From Neodiprion pinetum (Eukaryota > Arthropoda > Insecta > Hymenoptera > Diprionidae), in NCBI RefSeq assembly GCF_021155775.2, contig NC_060236.1:24938238-25002237 (forward strand): a DNA stretch of 64,000 nucleotides, read 5' to 3'. This document shows, in pieces, positions 26,837-37,319 of this stretch (position 1 is its first letter; each line of letters opens with the position of its first letter). A program made the translations under genes and the position numbers. The notes under the pieces are model-generated. The model was given only the letters and a program-made list of their open reading frames with translations. It made no database searches and was not told the DNA's origin.

Positions 26837-28348
26837 ATGGCATTCAAGGTGAGTAGGCTTACCAGAATCTACACGGAGGATACACGAGCGGAAATTACAT
26901 CCAGCACCTGATTAGTCACTTCCCGTGTAAAACTCACGCTTTATTAAAGACGAAATGATTATTCAATCCAGAATATCCGGACTTGATTGAAAAACGTTAA
27001 TTTCTCAAAATGAATATCTCTCGGTTAAGTATAGAAATTGCTCAACTTTTTGATCAGTAATTTTGTTTTTTTTTTTCTCTCTTTTAATCAGATCAGCGAA
27101 TACAATACAATAACTGCAGTCTTACTCTCGATGCAAATTTTATTATTTTTTTATCAAATCAGATTTTTTTTTTTTTTGATATTTTGCAGTGGTTTCGTAC
27201 CGCAAATCATCTTCAATCGTCTTCGCAATAATTCTCGAATATATTCGTCTCTCACTTCTCCGTGTGGTAATTTTTTGAGGATGAATCAAACAACGGAATC
27301 GGTTTGAATTTTCCTTATAACAAGTAATACAACATGTCGTAAAGAAAACCTAACAAATCAATTAGAATGCGAGAGGTTAAATTTGCATATATTTCGTGTC
27401 TCGGATCATTTGAGGTTAAATCAACTTTATTTCCGTTAATCTCGAGTTTCAAATAAATCCCAAACTATCTTCACACCCCACGTAAATTCGTAATTCCTGT
27501 CTCCTCGATCCCGAATTCGGGTTTCCCGCTCTTTTTGCGTACCAACGTTGAATTAACTCACCTTTCTAAATTCTCCAACTTTGAATTACCACCAGCTTAT
27601 CGCCCTCTCCGCCCTCCTCGCCGTCGCTCACGCCGGTGGTCCAGCGGCTTACGACATCGCCACCGCAACCGGTGACCACGGCAGCGTGGGATACACCCAA
27701 GAGTCGACCCACAAGGGCTACGCCGGACAGAACGTCGTCTCATCCTTCAGCAAGTCAGTCGACTCTCCCCACTCCAGCGTCCGCGTGAGCAACAGCCGTG
27801 TCACCAACGACGCCCTCTACAGCCACGCCGTCGCTCCAGCTCTCTCCTACGCCGCTCACGCCGCTCCGGTCGTCTCCTACTCGGCTCACGCCGCTCCGGC
27901 CGTCTCCTACTCCGCTCACGCCGCTCCGGCTCTCGCCTACGCCGCTCACGCCGCTCCGGCCGTCTCTTACTCGGCTCACGCCGCTCCGGCCGTCGCTTAC
28001 TCGGCTCACGCAGCCCCGGCTTACGGCTACGCTCACTCCGCGCCAGCTTACGGCTACGCTCACGCCGCGCCCGCTTACTCGTCCGCCCCGTCGGTATCTT
28101 ACAGCTCCATCTCTACCCCGGTAGTGGCTAAGACCGCTTACGCCGCCCCGGCCCCGGTCTACTCTTACTCTCACGCTGCCCCCGTCGTCGCCAAGGCCGC
28201 CTACGCCGCCCCCGCTTACAGCTACGCTCCCGCAGCCCCCGTCGTTGCTAAGGCCGCTTACGGAGTTGCCCCGGCTTACGGATACTCCGGTGCCGCCCCC
28301 GTCGTCCACGCCACCTTCCAGGGTCTTGGTGCTCACTACGCTTGGTAA
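26837..28348 (+). CDS. Ala-rich cuticular protein with retinin-like segment, CPLCA type (254 aa)
   Basis: Exon 1 is 26837-26848 (MAFK, donor GTGAGT) and exon 2 is 27596-28348 (TAA); the intron is phase 0. The signal peptide is MAFKLIALSALLAVAHA with cleavage before GG. Residues about 48-80 carry GQNVVSSFSKSVDSPHSS followed by VRVSNSRVTND, which fits the retinin-type pattern (S-x-K-x-hydrophobic-D-T/S-P-x-SSVR...RV-N) known from insect CPLCA cuticle proteins. From about residue 84 there are tandem ten-residue SYSAHAAPAV units, then YGYAHSAPA and VVAKAAYAAPA units, closing with VVHATFQGLGAHYAW. There is no chitin-binding RR motif. Codons in the repeats are strongly GC-ending, which opens spurious frames on both strands. 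A structural role in cuticle is expected from the family. The start was chosen because the unspliced alternative (27581) lacks a proper signal peptide. Confidence 0.9.
27830..28075 (+). repeat. In-frame tandem repeat encoding AHAAPAVSYS units
   Basis: Nearly identical 30-base units (built around GCTCACGCCGCTCCGGCCGT) repeat six to seven times and then grade into shorter YGYAHAAPA units. Low third-position divergence between units suggests recent duplication or gene-conversion-like homogenisation inside the exon. Confidence 0.85.
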
Positions 28349-28444
28349 ATTATCGCGACCCGTTCTGCGCGTCGAGGGTGTCTCGTGATGCCGTTATTAG
28401 CGTCGATTTAATATGTAAATAAATTGTACACTATTTATGTCGTT

Positions 28445-28450
28445 AATAAA
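28445..28450 (+). terminator. Poly(A) signal AATAAA
   Basis: AATAAA about 97 bases after the stop of the Ala-rich cuticle gene. A second AATAAA at 28418-28423 is an alternative. Confidence 0.7.
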
Positions 28451-28469
28451 ATTTCAATGAGTGCTATTT

Positions 28470-30540
28470 AATTATTTGATTACTTTACTTTCTCATTTCA
28501 TACTCACTTCTCGACTGGAAAAGGAAAGATTTCTAACAAATGGTTAACAATCACCTTGACAGAAACTCTTCTCTAATAATCACGGGATTTTTATTTGTTT
28601 TAATGTTTTAATGTTTACTCGTCACTGTTCGGCTAATATTTCTTCGATTCTATGATTTATAACTCAAGTTCTTACGCTGTGTCTACGAACGTATACCTGG
28701 TGAATTTAAATCACATTATAAGTATAGGACTCCTAGGAGAAGCTATTTGATTATAAAATAAAAAGGCAAAAGGTGAAACCACCTTTATAGATTTACGTCA
28801 TAGAATATTAAAATATAATCTGGAACTTTGGAAATACTCTTTATGTCTTACAATTAGTTCTGTGTTTGCCTTTACAATTCCTCGTCGGTTCTAAAAATTT
28901 TAATCGTAGAACAACAGTGAAAAAATTAGGTACATTTCCTGGTTTATTTTTTTCTAACTCCTGAAGACGAGCAATTGCTTTTTAATCCTATTCTCAAATG
29001 AGCAACCTTTAACAAATGTCTCAGCATGCTGCTTGTAATTATCGAACTGATTATTTAAATTTGACAGCCGTACTCGCATTGTCCTCTTATTGACTCTGAA
29101 AATGCAAAATTGAGGAAATTGCGCAAAAAATTTTGAAAAAATATGCCCGATGGAAAAATAGTTTGATAGTACAATAAAAATATACATTGAATCGTGCAAT
29201 TTGAGAATTATTTTGATCGTCTGTTTGATTTATATCCATGAATATTGAATGGTGCACGTGCCTGATTAACAGAAACGTGACGATAACAGTTTTAATCACT
29301 GTACGTGCCGACAGATATTAAAACTAATCAAACGCAACCCCCTAGCCACTGTAGTTTACTGATTGGCGACAAACAAGAGTTTCAATATCGGTATAATCAT
29401 GCCAAGCCCGCGTCAAAACACACGGTGTGTTATTTTATCGTCTTATCCGTAAAGAAGCTTTTCGGAACAGCACAAAAAAACGGCACGCAAATAACTGTAC
29501 TTCCAAAATAAATCATTGAATTACCGACAGAGCTGGGTAACTGATTAAGAAAAATAGTTGGAAAAGGTTTACTGGTATTTTCTCAACAAGCTTTCACTGC
29601 AGGATGACGAAAAAAATCATCTGATTTCTAGTTAAAGATAAGATTCTTTACCATTTAATCTGATACCAGACTTCAGGAAATTAATTTCAGTTGGATTGGC
29701 TTGGACAAACGCGCAAAGAAGTTCGGTATAGTACCTATAACCAAAACTTTCCTGTTCATATACGTTTTGGTATCTTTATAATTTCCATTTTCTTCCACCA
29801 TTACTCCCGTCAATTAACAAATTACATTATCTATGCATACAAAATGATGAATTACTCAGCAGAACTTTGAACTAATAAATTCATTACAAGTCCCCGCCAG
29901 AAGGTGTAATGTAATTTATGCATCTTGGAAGAGTAAATCTGAGGAACGGAAGGGGGTTTCACCTTCCGTCTTATAAACGGATATAATTAGTCAGATTTCT
30001 GACGTGTGACTTTCGTTGTTGGACTAACTTCAGCTAGAGTAAACTATATAATATATGGTTCACCAAAATATCCGTGAAGTTAGCGCTACACAATATGGAA
30101 GTATTTCATTTTTACTGCACCTATTGTTTCGGGCCCATCTGACACACGCATGAGAATTTCGTCTAAACAATCTAAGCTCGAAAGAAGAGTGTACTGACAC
30201 CTTTTGGCAAATTCGATCTATAAACCCTTTCTCTGTACGCGCTAGAGCGTTTCAAAATAATGGGTAGGTTCTAACTCCAACTTTGAGATCTCGTGAATGG
30301 GCAGTGCGGTCTAGACCAATCAGGATAATTACCGTTACCTTGACTTTATCTGTGAGAAATGGCACCGTTTCAAAAACTCTGACTTTTGCTCGTACTTGGT
30401 CTTACTTTGAACGATGATGAAGTGCCACAATAATCAGACAGAGAAAAAAAAAATTCCTCGATAATAAATAATACCGAATAAACGGTGTGAGTTGTTAAAA
30501 GTGTTACAGTATTGAATGTCGATCTAGAAATTCATTTCAC
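28470..30540. other. Intergenic region, nothing recognised
   Basis: AT-rich sequence between the cuticle gene and the next small gene. The only open frames are short and compositionally random. A TATATAATATA word at about 30050 could be a promoter for the peptide gene starting at 30548, but it is 500 bases away. Confidence 0.4.
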
Positions 30541-30547
30541 TCTCACG

Positions 30548-33092
30548 ATGATCAGGGCACTGATAACTACGACCGGTTCTTTGGCCGTTGTTATTTTTCT
30601 TATTGCCATGGATTTAGACATATGTACGTGTACAATTTAATTCCTGCCCATTCTGTTACACGTTTAACGATTTGCGAGTGTGTTACGTACAACAGTTTCA
30701 CTGACACCTGACATTTAGTAGGGATATTGCCAAAACTTAAACTGTCCTGATTATCGCTATGATAATCTAGAAGAATTACTTTCGCAATGAATAATGACGT
30801 ATATGTCGCGTGATACAAGATATTGAGGAAAAAAATTAGATCACGGTAGGGCGTTATTTTCTTAACTTTTTTAATTTTTATTTGACCCTTGTTTGCCTTA
30901 CTATTTGAGATTATTTTACGAAATGGAATAACTCTGACGAAAGGAAATAAGCCACAATTTGTGATCACGTTCGAATGTTCTCGCAGAAGATTTACATTTT
31001 ACAGAACTTAATCGCATTGTTTTGTTAATCATCATATTTTTCGTCCGGGGTTTTGTCAAATGATTATATGTGACGTAAGTTATTCTAACAAATATTATAC
31101 ATCTAAGGAGGGTCCCCAGCAATGGGCTGAAACGTCAACATCTATGGATGTTTGGACCTTGGATACCAAGTGAAAATCTCTCTTAATCATATCAGCTGCA
31201 TAGTTCAACGTTACTTGTCATAATTTGAGATATGTGTACCAAAAAATGTCCGTATTTTATGGAATTATATAATCTTCCCATGACGATTCATTAACGAAAT
31301 TTTGGGTCACCTGACTTGGAGCATATAGGCTGTCAACTGAGAACTATAACAGTTGCACAATTTTTATGACGCCTGGAAAAGTTGATTTTAATGGTGATTT
31401 AATGCACGGGCACTAATAACCAGGAAACGTGTTTTACTCAATCTCAAAAGAAGATAAGATTCCAAGCGAGAGTGAATCAGTATCTGTAGACACTTTATCC
31501 CAGATGCCAGCACCAGATACATCTCGCTCGATAATACGGTTGGGCGGAAAGTTATTGGAGGAAACTGTCTCGTAGATTGGTTCAAGCAATCTGACGATTT
31601 GATTCTGTTGCCAGGATCACTTATCGCCTCTCTTCCCCAGGGACGCTTCTGCACACGTCGCCTTCTCGGAGAAGAAAATATACGGACTAGTGGATGAATG
31701 CTATTCTATTTCCGCTTTCCCTTGCACTCCCGTTATCCAGCCTTAATTCTTCTTCTCCCTCACTAACTGGACGAGAAAAAAAATTTCGAGCATCCGCTGT
31801 GGTGAACAAATGTGAATGTAGACGACGTGAAATAATTGACTTGTAATTGCGAATAGTATTTGTTTTACTGCATTTCTTCTAAATTCAAAATTCCTTTCGA
31901 ACAAGAAACGGAAAAATTTTTGCACCGCCAGATTCATTTTCGCGTACTGAAGAAGCGTCTCTACGATATTCGATAAAAGCTCGCTTCCGACAGCCAGCTT
32001 CGCAGCTGACTCGTAACTTTATCTATCGTATTTCATATCCTCTGTGGTAGCCGTGAATCGATCGACCACTAATCTACCAAGATTGTCCTTCCCCAACTAT
32101 CAAACACTGAGAAAATGTCCGGATGACGTCGCCAGATGGTTTTACGTCTCGTTTTATGAAGTCCGAAAGACTTACGTCTTAATGACGTCTTCAAGGCTTT
32201 GGTTGTCTTTTGGGCGTCGTAAAACGAGACGTAAAGCCTTCTAGTTTTCGGCTTCTCGACTCTTGCAATCCGAGAAGCTCGAATCTTCAGAAAATTGACA
32301 AACTTAAAATGTCAGTCGATCAGGATTATTGCAGCATTCGACAGTCTAGCCATACTGTATTTCAACTTTTTATTACAGACGTTAACTTCGACTCTCCGCG
32401 TAATAAATAACTACCGTCACTGCTTCTTGATTCCTATCGATACCATGAACTCGGAGTATCGATAACAAACATTTCGGATGTACGAATTTTTTCTCACCCT
32501 ATACCAAACTAAAAATATCAAAATTAGTAAAATTCTGTTTCATTGATTCAATTTTTTCGGCCTTGAAATTTGATTTCTATGTTTATTTCGGACTGCCAAC
32601 CCAAAGGCAAAAAAAATACATTATACACCTGCACCTTTTAAGGTTAGGATTACCATCCTTCAGGGTGGTAAAATGAGCCTAACTTAAACAAGGGGCCAAT
32701 GTCACGTTAATACGTGGCTGATTACTGTGTACCGAAATCCCAGTTTAATCTTATCCTCCATGCCTCCAAGGCTGCTTTACTAGATAATTAGTATATGAGA
32801 GTGTCTGTGCCTGACACATCATACGATACTACATACGGTGGTACCGAGACAAATTCCTCATTAACCCACGGATTACACACACAAATATATTACATCCATG
32901 CATTTTTACATTACAGTGTGGATGAAATTCTCGTGGATAAATTTTACCGCAAATGTTATTAAACCAAATTTTCTTACCGTCTGGACGGTTAATCTAATTA
33001 TTTTCATATTTACCTTAGCCAGAAGAGACTCAAGTACACCGGAGCTGGAGTGTCCTGTGTACTCAACTTGCTGCGGGTCGGGTCAATATTAA
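30548..33092 (+). CDS. Putative secreted Cys-containing peptide precursor (49 aa, two coding exons)
   Basis: Exon 1 (30548-30623) encodes MIRALITTTGSLAVVIFLIA followed by MDLDI and ends with one base of a split codon at a T|GTACGT donor. Exon 2 starts at 33019 after a pyrimidine-rich TTTACCTTAG acceptor; its first two bases complete a Ser codon. It then reads RRDSSTPELECPVYSTCCGSGQY to a TAA at 33090-33092. The phases match exactly, and AATAAA follows at 33181. The result is a hydrophobic signal sequence, an Arg-Arg pair right after it, and a short tail with three cysteines (C-x5-CC). This layout suits a secreted peptide such as a neuropeptide, venom or defence peptide, but I recognise no family. 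One or more further exons inside the 2.4 kb intron cannot be excluded. An odd number of Cys in the mature part suggests either a dimer or a missing exon. Confidence 0.5.
32138..32238. mobile_element. Small hairpin repeat (MITE-like), about 100 bp
   Basis: Arms of 24 bases at 32138-32161 and 32215-32238 (GGTTTTACGTCTCGTTTTAT and its near-perfect inverse) differ at three positions. The interior also has weaker inverted symmetry (GACGTC words). It lies in the intron of the small Cys peptide gene. No target-site duplication was identified. Confidence 0.55.
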
Positions 33093-33180
33093 AAAAAAAT
33101 GATAAGACGAATATTTGTTCTTGTTTCGACATATGGTATATTATTTGTGAAAACTCGGCCACTTATTTTCTCCACTCGAG

Positions 33181-33186
33181 AATAAA
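33181..33186 (+). terminator. Poly(A) signal AATAAA
   Basis: Lies 89 bases after the stop at 33092 and supports that stop as the real 3' end of the small peptide gene. Further AATAAA words occur at about 33250 and 33302. Confidence 0.55.
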
Positions 33187-33360
33187 ACTCACGGATACAA
33201 CGACGATATTAAATTTGAAACATTATTGCAAAAAATTTAATAAGTATGGGAATAAACTGTCAGATTATTTATGATTATAACTCACCGGCGGTGAAATGCC
33301 AATAAAACAGGTAAATCGAGTGAAAAATAAGAATTAAAACCTGCAATTCTTCGGCTTGTT

Positions 33361-33498
33361 ATCGGTCCGAAACAAGGTGCGAGTTCGATTCTATACGAAT
33401 TATGTGACAATGACTCCCAATCTCTCACGACAGCTGCGTCGCCAGTCATTTGTCACATAATTCGTATAGAATAGAACTCGCATTTTATTTCGGATCGG
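33361..33498. mobile_element. Long hairpin element (foldback/MITE), about 138 bp
   Basis: Left arm 33361-33415 and right arm 33444-33498 are inverted copies of about 55 bases with only a few differences; the core TTCTATACGAATTATGTGAC is identical. The loop is about 28 bases. It sits just downstream of the poly(A) signals of the small peptide gene. Such an RNA would form a very stable stem. Confidence 0.75.
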
Positions 33499-33519
33499 GA
33501 AACAAGTTAGCCGTAAGGG

Positions 33520-34300
33520 TAAGGCATCAATGAACATTACTAGGTACTTGGACTATTTTTCTCCAGTATATGTCTTCTTGTTATGTCGAAAGAAAACGAA
33601 AATGACGCAATCAGAGTAGCATGTGTATCATTGGAGAATTGTTTGTTGTTTATTTAGTTAGTCTTCCTTATATTTCTCCCTGCGCAATCCTGCCGAAAAA
33701 AGAGGACGATACAATATATCCAAGATTTTTGATTGCACGGCCAGTATTATCAACCCGTTAAAGTTTCGAACGTAGAAGTACTTAGTCATCATTATCACAA
33801 ATAGTTAGACTCGCAAGTAGTTGCGAGTGCATCGTAATTACAGCTGCAACGAGCCAACTCAAGGACCAAGGATTCTGTCAGTGTTAATTTCAAGCAAACG
33901 GTGAAAGGTGCGATTAGTCACGAATCGAAAGATCAAGAGCCGCATAATATACGTATACCTAATAGTTGATAGATATCCACTCCTCTGCAGTCTACCGGCA
34001 AAAATAATATGTAAAAAATGAGCAGCCTTACAATCTGTAACGAAATTGAATCGCAGTTTCGATATTGCGATTTTTTGTTACTCATCTTCGATCTATTTTA
34101 TTTTCTTCTTTTTCATTTCAGCCTGTTTGTTTCTAAAAGCGAATAAAATATTGAAATTTGAATATCCATATACACGACAATATAATATAGAATCGGACTT
34201 ACGTTTGAGCTTCTATCGATGTTACAATGGTGTGGATAAATGATGTCCATGCTTATTCGCATTTTATACTACACTGGCTATGGGGGATCGGCTGTACTCG
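33520..34300. other. Intergenic region, nothing recognised
   Basis: No coding exon seen. A TTGCGAGT/ACTCGCAA pair near 33810-33830 forms a small palindrome. The region ends at the promoter of the next gene. Confidence 0.35.
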
Positions 34301-34308
34301 TATAAATA
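34301..34308 (+). promoter_or_regulatory. TATA box (TATAAATA) upstream of the non-coding first exon
   Basis: TATAAATA is followed by a GCAGTAG initiator-like word at about 34334 and then by an ATG-free stretch ending in a strong AAG|GTACGT donor at 34416. This fits the promoter and 5' UTR exon of the secreted protein gene at 35296. Confidence 0.6.
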
Positions 34309-34333
34309 CAGTTTCATCGAAGTTGAAGAACTG

Positions 34334-34416
34334 CAGTAGAAGGTTGAACATAGGCGAGTTTACATCACCGCAACGCTTCTTTCTTGCATCTAACAGCTCC
34401 AGCGATCGCACATAAG
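34334..34416 (+). other. Probable 5' UTR exon of the secreted protein gene
   Basis: About 83 bases with no ATG, bounded by the predicted start site and a consensus donor (AAG|GTACGT). It would be joined to the acceptor TTCTCTTCCAG ending at 35217. Confidence 0.5.
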
Positions 34417-35295
34417 GTACGTCAATAATATTCCAACGTCTTTATAGGCGATGAATTGCATCATCTCGTGTGTGAAAATTCTCGGACCAAGAATATCTCC
34501 TGAACTTAGGCGTCGCTGGTGTGATGCAAACAGTGCAAAATGCAAAGTGTCTTGTCATTAAACTGATCGTGACTGCTTGTTCGGAGATCTGCGGTGTTCC
34601 TTCGAAAAACGATTATGCTTATGCGAATTGAGTAAGAGCAGCGAAGATTAATCAATTTTACAAATTCACTCGGGGAAACTATGTGAAAAATGAAAATAAT
34701 GTTAAAAAAATTCTGCTAACTGTATGAAAAATAATCCAAACCTAAACGAGAATGAAATTCCCACAAGAATTCAACGGGACATTAAAAAATAGTTTATGGT
34801 TATTGAAATAATTTCATCCATCAGTAAAATGACGAATGACTTAATTTCATAAAAGTATATAATCAGAATATAATATCTTGAAAAAAACCGAAAACTCGAA
34901 TTTGATTCTTAAAAATTTTATCACATGCTTCTTAATTCACGAAAACGTTGTGGAGAATAGGCAAATTATTACTTTGCAGGTTAATTTTCCAACGAAATTT
35001 CGAGTTTTCATGCCAATCGCCATGCCCGAGTCGCTCTTTCTTTTCTAAAAATCTTACCATTAATTCCCCTCGATGAAATACTTGTAAAAATTCAAAATAT
35101 TCAAAAATTTAAACCAATACGATTACGGAAATTTATTGTCATACTTACAATTAATAAGTAAAATAAACGTAGAACGTTTCATTCTTCTGATCACAGTATA
35201 AAAATTTTCTCTTCCAGCAAAGGAGACATTCGGGTATGAAAATTTTTTTATCACGCACATTGCACCCACACGCGTGTGTTGTTGACCTGAGGAAA

Positions 35296-37058
35296 ATGAG
35301 ACGCTACGATCTTCGGAGCGTACTTATTCTGATCGTCGCCTGCAGCTTGCTTGCTTCTCACGCCTCCGCGATTAGAAACACGATCGATATGATGGGAGCG
35401 GTTGAGTCAGCCGAGAAAAATAACGCCCCCGGGAGTCACGGAGGTCGAGAAGTCAATCCTCCTAAGAACACTGTCAATACACCGCCTCCGCAGAATCAGG
35501 GTACGTTGGACCAAAATTCACTCAAGTATGATCCAGGAACACTGGAGATTAACGAGCCAAACGCGATATTTGTCTAACGTTTAAATCTCTATGCTACGAA
35601 GATCCTGCTTTAAGACTGCAAAGATAAAAAGGATCAAAATTATGAAGAAAAGAATGGATATCGATTGGGGTTCGAACGAGTTTTTTATCAGACTTCTTAC
35701 AAATCGGTTTCAAATATGTTAATTAAAGAACGGTTCCTTAATTTTTTCACATTTTTATCTCGATTATAATCCCTGCCTGTAAGAGGTTTGATTTTTCTAT
35801 TTAAAACAGACATTTTTCGGGTACAAACTTAGTGCATATTTTATTGTAGTAATAATTGAAAAAAAAAAAATTTTAACTGCATGATTTTAGTGGGCGTTGG
35901 TGCTACTATCTGATAATGAATTCACATCATCGTAAACGGCAATCTAAACGAATTGTACACCCTATGAATGAAAAAGTCAGATGCCACCCTAATGCCGATG
36001 CCTTGTTGCAAATCGTTATGATATTGTTAAAAATCTGGTAAATTTCTTCGATTTCATTTATTTTATTCAGTAGACTGTTTTTGGACAAAGTCCTGGAAAC
36101 AAATTTCGCGTTTTTCAATAGTCAAGTCTATATTGCTATAAATAATGTACAGGGCATTCCATGCTAACTTGATCATTATCTGCCCTTAGCTGAATTTTTA
36201 GCACGCTATAAAACAATTTCTGCAAGTTTGAAGAACACTGGGTAGTTTTATTTCAACTACTCTTTCAGTATTGATGATTTTGACTTATAATCAACGTATT
36301 TTCAATCAGCGATAACATTCAATACCAGCTGTTTAAATGAAAAAAGCTAGAAGAAACGCAAATTACTCGTTTTCGAAAGAGAATGCGTTAAAAAAAAATC
36401 AGAAAAAGGTTTTTTAAAAAATCCTCATTCGATTCAACCTTTCGAGAAATGGTGAAAAAACATAACCTCGAAACTTGAAAAGAACCGTTTATAACGAGTT
36501 TGAACAAGAGAGTTGGATCAAAATTTGATGAAATTTTTCAGGAAAACAAAATTTGCATTTTAGATTCACGAAGGTTCAAATTCATCCTTTCCACCCCTCA
36601 ACTATCTTAGAAGAATTTTTCTACGTTAATTAGAAAATCAGGCATCAGATAGTCTTGGATTGACACCAAATTATAATCCATAAAAACCGAAACCGCGTTT
36701 GCCTTACGTTCTGGAACATTTGATTCCAGTCTCAGTTGCAGGACCTTCGTTAATCCGGATCGCAGCTGGACCAGGAATCCAGACCGTGTTCTACTCCGTA
36801 CCCGGAAGCATTTCGATATCTTACGGATCACCTGGCACATCGACTTCCTACTTCGTCTCGTCAGGTTATCCCGGTGAAGCTTCCTTGCCTGGTGCGCTAA
36901 TCCAGGGCCCAAATACCGCAGGACAACAGGAATACGTCAACTATCGCAAGCATCCGGCTTACGCTGCGGCGACCCGGAACCTACAGATCGCGAGTCAGAT
37001 CATCGCTGGAATCGCTTCGGAATTTCGTCGTCAACTACGCATCGTCGACACGGAATAG
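35296..37058 (+). CDS. Secreted protein of unknown function (about 177 aa, two coding exons)
   Basis: Exon 1 codes from 35296 (good AAAATG context) to 35500 at a G|GTACGT donor, leaving one base. Exon 2 starts at 36730 after GATTCCAG; its first two bases complete a Val codon, and it ends with TAG at 37056-37058. The signal peptide is MRRYDLRSVLILIVACSLLA followed by SHASA. The middle is Asn/Pro-rich (NPPKNTVNTPPPQNQ). The C-terminal half has GPSLIRIAAGPGIQ, FYSVPGSISISYGSPG and a final helix-like TRNLQIASQIIAGIASEF. There are no cysteines. An in-frame upstream ATG at 35236 would add 20 residues and bury the signal sequence, so I prefer 35296. A second acceptor 12 bases downstream (36742) keeps the same phase and would drop four residues. 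Without splicing, exon 1 would read on to a stop at 35575-35577, an alternative short form. The family is not recognised; extracellular matrix or cuticle is a guess from composition. Confidence 0.65.
36149..36560. repeat. Possible dispersed repeat in the intron
   Basis: Begins with TACAGGGCATTCCA, a start commonly seen in insect terminal-inverted-repeat elements, and continues with A-rich text. I could not find the matching inverted end, so the boundaries are guesses. Confidence 0.25.
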
Positions 37059-37297
37059 CGGGAATTTTTGGTGGTGTCGAAATGGTCGCTGATTGGTAAA
37101 ATAACGCGAGAACGCGGCGAGTAGTTTGCCGACGGTCACTTTGTCGGAAAATTGTTTGAAAAAATTCGTCTGTTTCAATTCTTATAAGCTGTGGATCGAA
37201 ATTTACAAAAACAACGTAAAACAGTGAAATTAACAAGAAAGCTTCATCATTTACGGTGATTCACCGAAGTACAATTTGATGCTTCCAGTGTGGCCAA

Positions 37298-37303
37298 AAT
37301 AAA
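37298..37303 (+). terminator. Poly(A) signal AATAAA
   Basis: Located 240 bases after the TAG at 37058, within a short spacer before A/T-rich DNA, and so a likely 3' end for the secreted protein gene. Confidence 0.65.
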
Positions 37304-37319
37304 AGAGGTATTTTGAATT

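Noticed and set aside
27755..28336. 193-codon minus frame and a 108-codon plus frame in the Ala-rich gene
   Set aside because: Both arise from the GC-ending repeat codons of the true reading frame; they are pure repeats of Gly-Val-Ser or Thr-Pro-Leu.
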